Below, in pieces: positions 43,009 to 52,900 of a stretch of DNA of 64,000 bases. The DNA is from Bufo bufo. Lineage: Eukaryota; Chordata; Amphibia; Anura; Bufonidae. The notes beneath the pieces are model-generated. The model worked only from the letters and a program-made list of their open reading frames with translations. It made no database searches and was not told where the DNA came from. Made by a program: the position numbers and the translations under genes. Numbering within the stretch: position 1 is the first letter of the stretch; the number at the start of each line of letters is the position of its first letter. The stretch covers positions 443,018,837 to 443,082,836 of the forward strand of contig NC_053392.1 in the NCBI RefSeq assembly GCF_905171765.1. Reading direction: 5' to 3'.

Positions 43009-43103
43009 CAGTCAATACAACCTTTCCAGAAACGAAAATCAGTAGAACAATTCTTGGCTTGATCATTCTGTAAATGAGACCAGGAAATAACTCTGGTTCA
43101 TAG
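43009..43103 (-). CDS. tbp: TATA-binding protein, penultimate coding exon
   Basis: 95 bp preceded by TTTTTGTCTAG and followed by GTGAGT on the minus strand. It encodes [20 protein letters not shown] and the following strands [12 protein letters not shown]. This is the central part of the second TBP saddle repeat. It includes the Phe (ELFPG) that in known TBP structures contributes to the DNA-kinking pairs. The first base completes a Ser codon from the exon at 46438; the last base starts the Gly codon finished in the last exon. The Ile in RMIKPR supports TBP. Confidence 0.97.
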
Positions 43104-44335
43104 CTAGACAAAAAGAGAAAACAGTAAGTTGCACGAGACCCAAAGTACATGAGAACTGTGCAGATGACTGTACATGATTTAGTGTAAAACACATCACCCA
43201 ATGGATACACTGAGTGAATATGTATTTCACACCACCACATTGAAATCCACAACACAAAAATGACATTTATAAATCTGCATGACACAATTTTAACATGAAA
43301 AGATACCACGGCATTGGGATGAAAGCCTTTTAAAACCTAATACATGTTCCTGGTACTGTAACCTGTTGCAGACTATACCTGATAAAATCCACAGCGATTC
43401 CGTCCCTCGTGGACCTACCTTAACTCCCAATCAGAGCTCTGCGTTCATTTATTAAACTGCTCTATAAAAATTAATGCTGCACTTTGTCCAACAGAGAAAT
43501 GATATTGATTCCTACACCAAATAATGAGAGTTAGTGAACTCCGATAAATGAGGCCCATTGGAGATTTATAAAACGGTCTAAAAGATGAATTCTTACCAGC
43601 AACCAATCGCCACAAACATTTCTTCTAGTGCTTTTGAAAAATGAAAGCTGCGCTGTGATTGGTTGCCATGTACAAGAAAGACAGTTCTTATAAATCTGCT
43701 GTAAAAGGGATGCAGGGAAGGTTTCCTTGATAAATTGAGCATTAAAAGGGTGGTCCCTTTCTCAAACAAACCCTACAATTACTTAAAATCTTTTCTGCAG
43801 CGGTGGTCTGGTCCTGCTACGGCTGATTGTTTGCCAGTAGCGGTGGTGACCTACTGGTATACAGCACATGACCGCTGCAGTCAGTCACTGTCCTCTCAGA
43901 CAATTCTATAGAAATGCCACAACCAGTTGGGGTATTGTTAGATTATGTGCAGTTACACAATTTCTAAAGGCTATTTCACCTCATATCACCTCAGCCTAGT
44001 TCCAGGACCAAGTGATTGATGCCATATTCACACTTACAGTGGTATCTTTTCATAAATGTATGCCATATCCACCAGAAATTCTCTCATTCCACCTCCAAAG
44101 AATAGGATTAAAAAAAAAAAAAAAAAAAAACAACACATAAGCACCATTTAACCCTAAAATAGCACCAATTAAATAGGGTATGGCCCCACAGGGTGGAATT
44201 TCTACAGCAGATTTGGTGCAGAAATCTGTGGTGGAAATCCCCACTGCTAGTCAATTAACAGAGTGGATTTTGAAAAAAAATAAAATAATAATTTGCAGCA
44301 TGTCAATGAGATTTCTTAAAACCTCATCCACTTTA
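43104..44335 (-). other. tbp intron with a diverged MITE
   Basis: Mostly unique-looking sequence. At about 43597-43668 a short inverted repeat (AGCAACCAATCGCCACA and GTGATTGGTTGCCATGT) is probably an old MITE. A poly-A run is at 44110. No coding sequence. Confidence 0.5.
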
Positions 44336-44861
44336 GGCTACTTTCACACTAGCGTTCAGGGTTCCGCTTGCGAGTTCCGTTTGAAGGCTCTCACAAGCAG
44401 CCCCGAACGGATCCGTACAGCCCCAATGCATTCTGAGTGGATGTGGATCCGCTCAGAATGCATCAGTATGGCACCGTTTGTCCTCCGCTCCGCTCAGCTG
44501 GCGGACACCTGAACGCAGCTTGCAGCGTTCGGGTGTCCGCCTGGCCGTGCGGAGGCAAACGGATCCGTCCAGACTTACAATGTAAGTCAATGGGGACGGA
44601 TCCGTTTGAAGGTGACACAGTATGGCTCAATTTTCAAACGGATCCGTCCCCCATTGACTTTCAATGTAAAGTCAAAACGGATCCGTTTGCATTACCATGA
44701 ACAAAAAAAAAAAATATTATTTTTTTTTTTTTTTTTTTTTGTTGTTCATGGTAATGCAAACGGATCCGTTCTGAACGGATCTAAGCGTTTGCATTATAGG
44801 TGCGGATCCGTCTGTGCAGATACCAGACGGATGCGCACCTAACGCAAGTGTGAAAGTAGCC
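44336..44861. mobile_element. MITE, GGCTACTTTCACAC family, with a long A/T hairpin
   Basis: 526 bp with ends GGCTACTTTCACACTAGCG and CGCAAGTGTGAAAGTAGCC, many ACGGATCCGT palindromes, and a central poly-A/poly-T hairpin (44700-44750). Flanks are TTA and TCA, a mutated duplication. Confidence 0.8.
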
Positions 44862-44913
44862 TCACTAGTGCTGTAAAATGCAGCAGATTCGCCGAACGAG
44901 AATTTGTATTTTG

Positions 44914-45354
44914 GGCTACTTTCACACTAGCGTTTTGTGGACGGATCCGTTCAGATAATACAACCGCATGCATCCGTTCAGAACGGATCAGTTTGTATTA
45001 TCTTTAACATAGCCAAGACGGATCCGTCTTGAACACCACTGAAAGTCAATGGAGGACGGATCCATTTTCTATTGTGCCAGATAAAACGGATCCGTCCCCA
45101 CTGACTTCCATTGTGTGCCAGGACAGATCCGTTTGGCTCAGTTTCATCAGACGGAAACCAAAATGCTGCAAGCAGTGTTTTGGTGTCTGCCTCCAAAGTG
45201 GAATGGAGACTGAACGGAGGCAAACTGAGGCATTCTGAGCGGATCCTTATCCATTCAGAATGCATTAGAATGCAAACTGATCCGTTTTGGACTGTTTGTG
45301 AAAGCCCTGAACGGATCTCACAAACGGAAAGGCAAAACGCAAGTGTGAAAGACT
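44914..45354. mobile_element. MITE, GGCTACTTTCACAC family, second tandemly placed copy
   Basis: Begins GGGCTACTTTCACACTAGCG and ends AACGCAAGTGTGAAAGACTT, with the same GGATCC palindromes as its neighbour. Separated from it by 52 bp. The right end is damaged. Confidence 0.75.
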
Positions 45355-45698
45355 TAAGCGTAAAAATTAATGCCTGCTAAACCAAGAGCTGCCAAGATCA
45401 GTCAGGTATTAAAAGCAGGATTCCACATTATTACCAAGGACCTGCATAAACATTTGGCTGCTATTAGTGTAGTGTTGCACCGCCCAGCTGTGCTGTGCTG
45501 CTTGCACAAACCTAGTATGAGTGATCTGATCACCAGAGTGTGAGTGGAATGGGACAATCAGTTGTAATCACAAGCGAGACAATGCACATGTATCAGTGGT
45601 CGCACGATCGCCACTACCCCTTCAAACAGCTGACCGTCAGACCCCTGCTGATCCTGAGGATAGTCCATCAATATGGTAGAGCTGCACAACCTCTTTAA
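45355..45698 (-). other. tbp intron stretch with a TTAA-MITE fragment
   Basis: Unique-looking sequence; about 45625-45697 resembles the mirror image of the fragment at 27225 (CAAACAGCTGACC, TCCTGAGGATAGTCCATCAA). Confidence 0.4.
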
Positions 45699-46182
45699 AG
45701 GGCTTGCCCACTCTCTAGCTACAGTTGACCAATGTGTCTAAGATGACTAAATGGCACTTACTAATATAGCCTTTATTGAAATTCTGTGCCAATTTTAAAG
45801 ATATGCCCCTGGTTTGCCAAGTCTTTTGTGCTGTCCACAGAGGTCTTGTCCATAAAATGGCTGCTGACGGAGAGTCAAGTGACCTGGCAAATCGCCTCTA
45901 TATGATGTCTTCGCCATTCAAATACACTGCAATAGTCATCTGCACTTGCTTTTTGGGGAATTTACTGTAGTTGCACAGTGCTTGAATGGAGGAGTCTAAA
46001 TAATGTGTCTGGTCAGATGACCCTCCATCAGCAGCCATCTTATGGACAAGACATCTATCCAGAAAGCCCAGATGATCTGCCCAACAAGTGGACATTACTT
46101 ATGAAATACAGCGAAAAGCACTGAACTGCAACAAAGGCTATATTAGTAAGTGCCATTTAGTCATCACAAGTAGCCAACCCCT
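45699..46182. mobile_element. MITE with TTAA target duplications (Kolobok/piggyBac-like)
   Basis: Flanked by TTAA at 45695-45698 and 46183-46186. The inverted subterminal repeat GATGACTAAATGGCACTTAC then TAATATAGCC appears on both sides, and the ends are AGGGCTTGCC and its diverged mirror. No coding sequence. Confidence 0.7.
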
Positions 46183-46186
46183 TTAA

Positions 46187-46437
46187 GCAAAAATAATCTG
46201 CCACCAAGTGAATAGATCATGAAATTTGACAAGGGAAGCCAATTTTTGCAAAAAACTATATATTTTTAAGCAGCAAGCTCTACTACAGAGCTGTGTAGTC
46301 TCCTTGCTGGAGCTTCAATGAAACAGCTGATCGTGGGGTTGCGGGGTGTTAGAGCCCACGGATCGGATATTGATGGTCCATCCTGAGGACACCTGGACAA
46401 CCTCCTTAAAGCAGTATGCAAAGTGGTATAATTTTAC
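46187..46437 (-). other. tbp intron flank
   Basis: Contains another mirror fragment of the GATAGGTCATCAA MITE family (about 46318-46415), close to the donor of the exon at 46438. Confidence 0.5.
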
Positions 46438-46605
46438 CTGCTGAACTGTTGATGCGTGAGCACGAGACCCTCTAATCTGATCGGGAACTTCACATCACAG
46501 CTGCCCACCATATTTTGGATTTTAAAGTCTAAAAACTTGGCTGGGAATCCCAATTTCTGTACAACTCGAGCATATTTTCTGGCTGCTAACCGAGATTGTT
46601 CTTCA
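46438..46605 (-). CDS. tbp: TATA-binding protein, internal exon (saddle linker and start of second repeat)
   Basis: 168 bp, after CCCCCTTAG and before GTAAAAT on the minus strand. It encodes [20 protein letters not shown], then [20 protein letters not shown] and [15 protein letters not shown]: the helix closing the first saddle repeat and the first strands of the second. This block is almost invariant in vertebrate TBP. The residues PAKFLDF and CDVKF match TBP, where I recall Arg in the paralogue TBPL2. Phases fit both neighbours (one base completes Ser at the start, two bases begin Ser at the end). Confidence 0.97.
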
Positions 46606-47353
46606 CTAAGGGGGAAAAAAAACACCACATCATTTCAATGTAAGAAGGAAGCTTAAATGAAAGATTAATAAAATGAAAAATTCTCAACTTCTAGTTCTAA
46701 TACTCTGCAGTTCTAAAAAAGGGACGGGGTGAAGGAGGCGCATTTTGTATTGCAACATTCGCAACAAGTGTGCAACAAAATCTGCACATGTATGAGGCTT
46801 TTAACACAGATTTCAACCTCTGATTGCAAAGGGTGAAATCTGCAGCATAGACTAACATGAGGCCGATATAATATCTGGGTACAAGGAAAGTTTGGAGGGG
46901 TGATCTTAATTAAAACGTGACTTTTAATTAGTTCAATTAGAAAAAGGGTCCCTAATTATAACACATTAGCAATCTAGTGCACAATGACGCATTAAATTAT
47001 TGGTACACGGCGGCACCTGAAGCGTAACCGGTTGTCCTACCGTAACCCAGGTGTCTTCCGGTCTTTACAGATGTTCAGTAGATTAGTAATCTTACTGAAA
47101 ATAAAAGGTGGCAGGAACCAGACGGGAATGATGGTGGGCTTTAAGTCCCTATATCACCCTAGGACAGGGGTGCTGACGTGACCCTGACGTCCTAACCACG
47201 GAGCACCGTCCTGAGAAGAACGACCCCGTCCGGAACCTTGCCCTTATGCTCCTTGGCCCTGTTGTGCCCTAGTGCAGCTGATCCCTACATGCATGTTTCA
47301 TGTAACAATCATCAGGGGAATATTGTGCAATCGAGCAGGGCGTGAATCACATA

Positions 47354-48890
47354 CAGTTGCAAGAAAAAGTATGTGAACACTTTGGAACGATATGGATTTC
47401 TGCACAAAAAATTAAATGTTACCATGTTTTTATTGAACACACCATGTAAACATCAACAGTGCAGGTGGGAAAAGTATGTGAACCCTTGGCTAATGACATC
47501 TCTAAGAGCTAATTGAGTGAGGTGTCAGCCAACTGGAGTCCAATCAATGAGATGAGATTGGAGGTGTTGGTTACAGCTGCCCTGCCCTATAAAAAACACA
47601 CACCAGTTTTGGGTTTGCTTTTCACAAGAAGCATTGCCTGATGTGAATGATGCCTCGCACAAAAGAGCTCTCAGAAGACCTACGATTAAGAATTGTTGAC
47701 TTGCATAAAGCTGGAAAGGGTTATAAAAAGTATCTCCAAAAGCCTTGCTGTTCATCAGTCCACGGTAAGACAAATTGTCTATAAATGGAGAAAGTTCAGC
47801 ACTGCTGCTACTCTCCCTAGGAGTGGCCGTCCTGTAAAGATGACTGCAAGAGCACAGCAGAGACTGCTCAATGAGGTGAAGAAGAATCCTAGGAGTGTCA
47901 GCTAAAGACTTACAAAAGTCTCTGGCATATGCCAACATCCCTGTTAGCAAATCTACTATATGTAAAACACTAAACAAGAATTAATTTCATGGGAGGATAC
48001 CACTGAGGAAGCCACTGCTGTCCAGAAAACACATTGCTGCACGTTTACAGTTTGCACAAGAGCACCTGGATGTTCCACAGCAGTACTGGCAAAATATTCT
48101 GTGGACAGATGAAACCAAAGTTGAGTTGTTTGGAAGAAACACACAACACTATGTGTGGAGAAAAAGAGGCACAGCACACCAACATCAAAACCTCATCCCA
48201 ACTGTGAAGTATGGTGGTGGGGGCATCATGGTTTGGGGCTGCTTTGCTGCATCAGGGCCTGGATGGATTGCTATCAAAGGAAAAATGAATTCCCAGGTTT
48301 ATCAAGACATTTTGCAGGAAAACTTGAGGCCATCTGTCCACCAGCTGAAGCTCAACAGAAGATGGGTGTGGCAACAGGACAACGACCCAAAGCATAGAAG
48401 TAAATCAACAACAGAATGGCTTAAGCAGAAGTAAATACGCCTTGTGGAGTGGCCCAGTCAGAGTCCTGACCTCAACCCGATTGAGATGCTGTGGCGTGAC
48501 CTCAAGAAAGCGATTCACACCAGACATCCCAAGAATATTGCTGAACTGAAACAGTTCTGTAAAGAGGAATGGTCAAGAATTACTCCTGACCGTTGTGCAC
48601 GTCTGATCTCCAACTACAGGAAACGTTTGGTTGAAGTTATTGCTGCCAAAGGAGGTTCAACCAGTTATTAAATCCAAGGGTTCACATACTTTTTCCACCT
48701 GCACTGTGAATGTTTACATGGTGTGTTCAATAAAAACATGGTAACATTTAATTCTTTGTGTGTTATTAGTTTAAGCAGACTGTGATTGTCTATTGTTGTG
48801 ACTTAGATGAAGATCAGATCACATTTTATGACCAATTTGTGCAGAAATCCATATAATTCCAAAGGGTTCACATACTTTTTCTTGCAACTG
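47354..48890 (+). mobile_element. Tc1 element (Tc1-3), CAGTTGCAAGAAAAAG ends
   Basis: 1,537 bp between TA at 47352-47353 and 48891-48892. The inverted ends read CAGTTGCAAGAAAAAGTATG and its mirror, with inner copies of AAAGTATGTGAACCCTTGG-like sequence at 47473 and 48677. Inserted in the left arm of the foldback element. Confidence 0.92.
47648..48671 (+). pseudogene. Tc1-like transposase of Tc1-3, broken
   Basis: Start ATG 47648 ([20 protein letters not shown]). A frameshift near 47725 moves the helix-turn-helix ([15 protein letters not shown]) to another frame, which ends at 47905. The catalytic part continues from about 48050 (WTDETKVELF), through GGGGIMVWGCF and QQDNDPKH, to a stop at 48432-48434. 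After it, the frame goes on with [12 protein letters not shown] to 48671. Counting through the stop, the D-E spacing is 34. Confidence 0.85.
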
Positions 48891-49499
48891 TATAGTGTTG
48901 ATCTAGATGATTCAATAATCAACACTGAGGGTATTCAATGTGAAAGCAAAAGACACTTACATCAATACAAAATGGTAGCCTGTAGTGTGGGCTCCACTGG
49001 GCATCAGGGCTAAACGCAAGCCTAAAGATATAAGGAAGCATAAGGTGCAGGGGGGTCTCTTGATATGCAGCTCCCCCGGACCAGCGTGCCGCCTCAGGAC
49101 CTAACTAAGGACGCTCACCCGCCTCAGAACGAGGCTTGGAACGCAGCGCGGTGACGTGAAGGGGGCAGTCCTTGCTGAAGATCCACAGCGCTTGTAGGAC
49201 TATAGAATGCAGTCTGACGTAGCCGGTTCGGGATACGTCATTGCAAACGGCCACGGATTGTCTCATCAGACCAAGACACAATTACTCCAATGGCCATGGT
49301 TGAATGCGTTGCCATGCAACCGGGACTGTTTATGGCAACCATCATCATATCAGCGCTATCATAGACATAGGACAGCGCTCCTAATATAAGGCATTTTGTG
49401 GCAATTAGATAAGAGGTCTACTAATCTAGGAGGCCCACATACAGGGCCATGATTCAACAGAGGTACATAAAATATATCCCACCTCAAAAGATTCGGGTG

Positions 49500-50282
49500 G
49501 GCCCAGAGGCCGCGCTACATTTTTTCTGGAAGCGTAAAAATACTCCTCTTACCATTTTTGGAGGAGTATTTTTAGCTGATGAGGAGTACGAAAGTTACAG
49601 TAATTCAAATAGTTAATACGAAGGCCTACGTAACATTAAGGGTTTGCTATTTATGCAGGGAAACCATTACTAGTATTCTAGAACTGTCATCCATGCATAA
49701 ATAGCAAATTTAGACAATTTTAAATTTAGCTGACATATACTAAACATAAGACCACTGCCACCTAAACAGTGCCACCAGTTTTTGCTGGTATACACGCGAA
49801 CAGTAGACTCCTTATTACAGTCATTCCTACAACGCCTAAAGCTGGGGACACTGTTACATGAGAGCTTCCCCCTCTGCAGTGGTCTCAGATTGTAGTTAAC
49901 TGCTTTTTGATAGAAAATGGATGTACTGCTATTGAAAACTATTAACTGCCTGAATAAGGTACGTTAAAAATAACTGTGTTCTTTTATTAAAAAAAAAAAA
50001 ATGTGAGGATCGTGCGCCTGCTTCCTTACTTCAGAGAGGTGTGGCATAAGCTCTGGCAGCCTGCTCAAACTGACCAATCACTAAGCTCCTTAGTGTAAGG
50101 AGCTTTGCTATTGGTTGTTTCAAGCAGCATCGGTGCGCTGCCCTTGCCGTTCACAGCACTCACTGCGCTGATGAATGGCAGGGAAAAGGTACGTATTAGA
50201 CTTTTTCCAGGGTGTAAAATGGCCTGAACAGGCGTCTATGACGCTTGTACAGGCGTTATTGCGACCTCTGGGTGGGCCGACA
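49500..50282. other. Loop of the foldback element, possibly a nested MITE
   Basis: The edges show an imperfect inverted match (GGGCCCAGAGGCCGCGCT on the left; GCGACCTCTGGGTGGGCC on the right). Inside are small hairpins (AAAAATACTCCTC/GAGGAGTATTTTT at about 49536-49575; TTTGCTATTTATGCA with its mirror at about 49646-49703). No coding sequence. Confidence 0.4.
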
Positions 50283-51669
50283 TATCAGGCATTACAGGTA
50301 GAGATTTTGCCTAGAAAATTTGGACCATAATATGAATATCATGGTTAGGAAGGTACGGTATATGAAATTGGGATTCGTTATTTATAGTCCCATAATATTG
50401 TCAAATAAAACAGCTGTTATTATGTACCTCTGTTGAATCATGGCCCTGTGTGTGGGCCTCCTAGATTAGTAGACCTCTTATCGGATTGCCACAAAATGCC
50501 TTATATTAGGAGCGCTGTCCTATGTCTATAATATCGCTGGTATGGCGATGGTTGCCATAAACAGTCCCGGTTGCATGGCAACGCATTCAACCATGGCCAT
50601 TGGAGTAATTGTGTCTTGGGCTGATGACACAATCCGTGGCCGTTTGCAGTGACGTATGCCGAACCGGCTCCGTCAGACTGCATTGTATAGTCCTACAAGT
50701 GCTGTCGATCTTCAGCGTGGACTGCGCATGCGCGGGTGCATGGACTGCCCCCTTCACGTCACCACGCCGAGTTCCAAGGCGAAGGTCCTTAGTTAGGTCC
50801 TGAGGCTGTGATATAGCCTATCACGGCGCGCTGGTCCGGGGGAGCTGCATACCAAGTGACCTCCCTGCACCTTATACTTCCTTATATCTTTAGGCTTGCG
50901 TTTAGCCCCGATATCCAGTGGAGCCCACACTACAGGCTACCATTTTGTATTGATGTAAGTGTCTTTTGCTTTCACATTGAATACCCTCAGTGTTGATTAT
51001 TGAATCATCTAGATCAACACTATGTGATTCACGCCCTGCTCGATTGCACAATATTCCCCTGATGATTGTTACATGAAACATGCATGTAGGGATCAGCTGC
51101 ACTAGGGCACAACAGGGCCAAGTAGCGTAAGGGCAAGGTTCCGAACGGGGTTGCTCTTCTCAGGACGGTGCTCCATGGTTAGGACGTCAGGGTCACGTCA
51201 GCACCCCTATCCTAGGGTGATATAGGGACTTAGAGCCCACCATCATTCCCGTCTGGTTCCTGCCACCTTTTATTTTCAGCAAGATTACTGATCTACTGAA
51301 CATCTGTAAAGACCGGAAGACACCTGGGTTACGGTAGGACAACCGGTTACGCTTCAGGTGCCGCCGTGTACCAATAATTTAATGTGTCATTGTGCACTAG
51401 ATTGCTAATATGTGTTATATTTAGGGACCCTTTTTCTAATTGAATTAAAAGTTACGTTTTAATTAAGATCAAAACACTCCAAACTTTCCTTGTACTCTGT
51501 ATTTATAGGTGATCTAGCTATAGATTATCAAAAACTTTTTCTACTTGATATAATATCTGCACTGCAAGTCACGTTTTGTGCCAATTCAGTTTACATCACG
51601 TCAGGCCATACCCTAAATGCATCAATGGGCAATTATGTAGACTATCCACTTATCCATATTTTTCAAAGG

Positions 51670-51902
51670 CTGATGTACAAGACCGTATCAGTTTTGCAGT
51701 CCACAAACTGCATTTTTATGAATCTCATTTGTGTGTTGTCTGCATCCGTTTGTCAGTTAACTATAAAAAAAGGTGCCATTTGACGGACCCATTGACGTCA
51801 ACTAGTCCACAACTGAATATGGAAGGCACACGGACAGTATTCATATTTTGCAAATACACAGTTTGCGGACCACAAAACGGATTCAACCGTGTGCATGAGG
51901 TC
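51670..51902. mobile_element. MITE with CGTGTGCATGAGG end
   Basis: The right end CCGTGTGCATGAGGTCTAA matches the right end of the MITE at 2549. The interior has inverted GTCCG/CGGAC motifs. The left end is uncertain. It ends about 80 bp from a tbp exon. Confidence 0.55.
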
Positions 51903-51975
51903 TAAAAGTAAATTTAGGTGGAGAATCCATGATCTACTTCACAGTAATCGCAAGGCAAAAAGGTGCCTTTATTTT

Positions 51976-51981
51976 ACTTGC
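51976..51981 (-). promoter_or_regulatory. tbp: GC-type splice donor of tbp (GCAAGT)
   Basis: On the minus strand the exon ends CTAAAAG and the intron starts GCAAGT. Joining here keeps the frame (GCT AAA AGT GAA). The nearest GT, 4 bases further, would bring a TGA stop. AG|GCAAGT is the strong consensus known for GC-AG introns. Confidence 0.85.
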
Positions 51982-52073
51982 CTTTTAGCTCCTGTGCAAA
52001 CCATTTTACCCGAGCTAAATATAAGCGCCGTAGTACGTGGTTCTCTGATCCTCATAATTACTGCAGCAAAACG
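51982..52073 (-). CDS. tbp: TATA-binding protein, fourth-last coding exon (first saddle repeat)
   Basis: 92 bp preceded by CTTTTGGTTTCCTCCTAG on the minus strand. It encodes [20 protein letters not shown] then [10 protein letters not shown] and two bases of a Ser codon. This is the second half of the first TBP saddle repeat. It starts in phase 0. The exon is too short to give a long reading frame by itself; it was found from the protein match and confirmed by both splice sites. The preceding exon (the start of the core domain) was not found between 52074 and 64000. Confidence 0.96.
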
Positions 52074-52102
52074 CTAGGAGGAAACCAAAAGAAAGCCACG
52101 TT

Positions 52103-52121
52103 ATATATATATATATATTTC
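52103..52121. repeat. (TA)n microsatellite
   Basis: Short TA run in the tbp intron close to the exon at 51982. Confidence 0.8.
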
Positions 52122-52629
52122 TTCTCAAAAACATTATTTTGTTACATTACCAAGCATTCTGCAGTTAAGATGACAAAACTGAATGATTAACCCTTTTAGC
52201 AACCATAGTGGCTGAGGGAATGTATGGAGCAGGCTGCTGAGTCCACCCCATACATGGTGGGTGTCAGCTGTAGAATACAGCAGGCACCCGGCCACAATGA
52301 CTGGGATCAGTGATCAAGTCCGTCACTTAACCCCACAAATGCTGCGTTCAATGGCAAATCGCACCATCTTTAGAGTTAGGTAGAGATGGGCATCTCTATC
52401 TGCCTTCTAATCAGAGCCCCTGGATCGAAATCTCGGAGGCTCCGATTAGTTACCATGGGAGCTGCTGATGGTTCTCAGGCCTGTCATGGTAACCTGCTTG
52501 CAAAGCTGTGAAGGAGGCACAGCTCAGCAGGGAAAGCAGAATCTCATTTACCATAATAGTTCTCTATTATGGTGTATGGGACAAAGGATTAAAAAAATCC
52601 CAGGTTCTAGCCCCCTAAGGGAGCTTATC
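52122..52629 (-). other. tbp intron stretch, repeat-like
   Basis: No coding sequence. The part 52190-52625 (TTAACCCTTTTAGCAACCAT to CAGGTTCTAGCCCCCTAAGG) looks like a non-autonomous DNA repeat but has no visible ends. Confidence 0.35.
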
Positions 52630-52900
52630 CATTCACCCTACAGTCTAGGCCTGGCATCCAGTAATTACTTTCTCTTTCGGAACCTGAAGAAATGTCTGCA
52701 TGGACAACGATTTCCTGATAATAATGCAGTCAAAAGGGGCAGTAACAGGGTTTCTGCTGCAGCAACAAGTCTCCATCTATTTTGACTGCATCCAAATGAC
52801 TGGAGGCGAGGTGGAATAAGTATGTTGAAGTCAAGGGGGATTACACTGAAAAGTAGTAAGTAAATTTTCTCAGAAAATTTTGTTTTCATATTCTGGTAGA
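52630..52900 (+). pseudogene. mariner transposase C-terminal remnant
   Basis: The plus-strand frame to 52785 reads SLGLASSNYFLFRNLKKCLH then GQRFPDNNAVK, a diverged version of the mariner signature SPDLAPSDYHLF ... LKKHL ... RF. The catalytic Asp of the D34D motif is replaced (LGLASS). Downstream frames give a tail with WRRGGIS and a final WKS-like stretch, typical of mariner ends. Broken by stops. Confidence 0.6.

Larger units (their letters stand above)
46878..51546. mobile_element. 4.7-kb foldback element, probably Penelope-derived, with nested Tc1
   Basis: Perfect 13-bp duplication GATATAATATCTG at 46865-46877 and 51547-51559. The arms are inverted copies of about 1.08 kb: left 46878-49470 (holding a nested 1,537-bp Tc1) and right 50417-51497. 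The right arm is followed by an extra about 50 bp before the duplication, like the extended right arm of the Penelope pair at 14104. A stretch around CCCCGTCCGGAACC (47225) matches one in that element (14572). No coding sequence. It makes up most of the tbp intron 46606-51981. Confidence 0.75.

Noticed and set aside
43009..46605. Assignment of the host gene to the paralogue TBPL2
   Set aside because: Residues in the visible exons (PAKFLDF, CDVKF, RMIKPR, FRKTT ending) fit TBP better than what I recall of TBPL2. A search would settle it.
49536..49625. A hammerhead-ribozyme-like core (CTGATGA at 49576, GAAA at 49590) in the loop of the foldback element
   Set aside because: Penelope-like elements can carry hammerheads, which made this tempting. 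Stem II would have only one pair and the base before CTGATGA mismatches the base after the would-be cleavage site. The motif also lies in what looks like a separate nested MITE.
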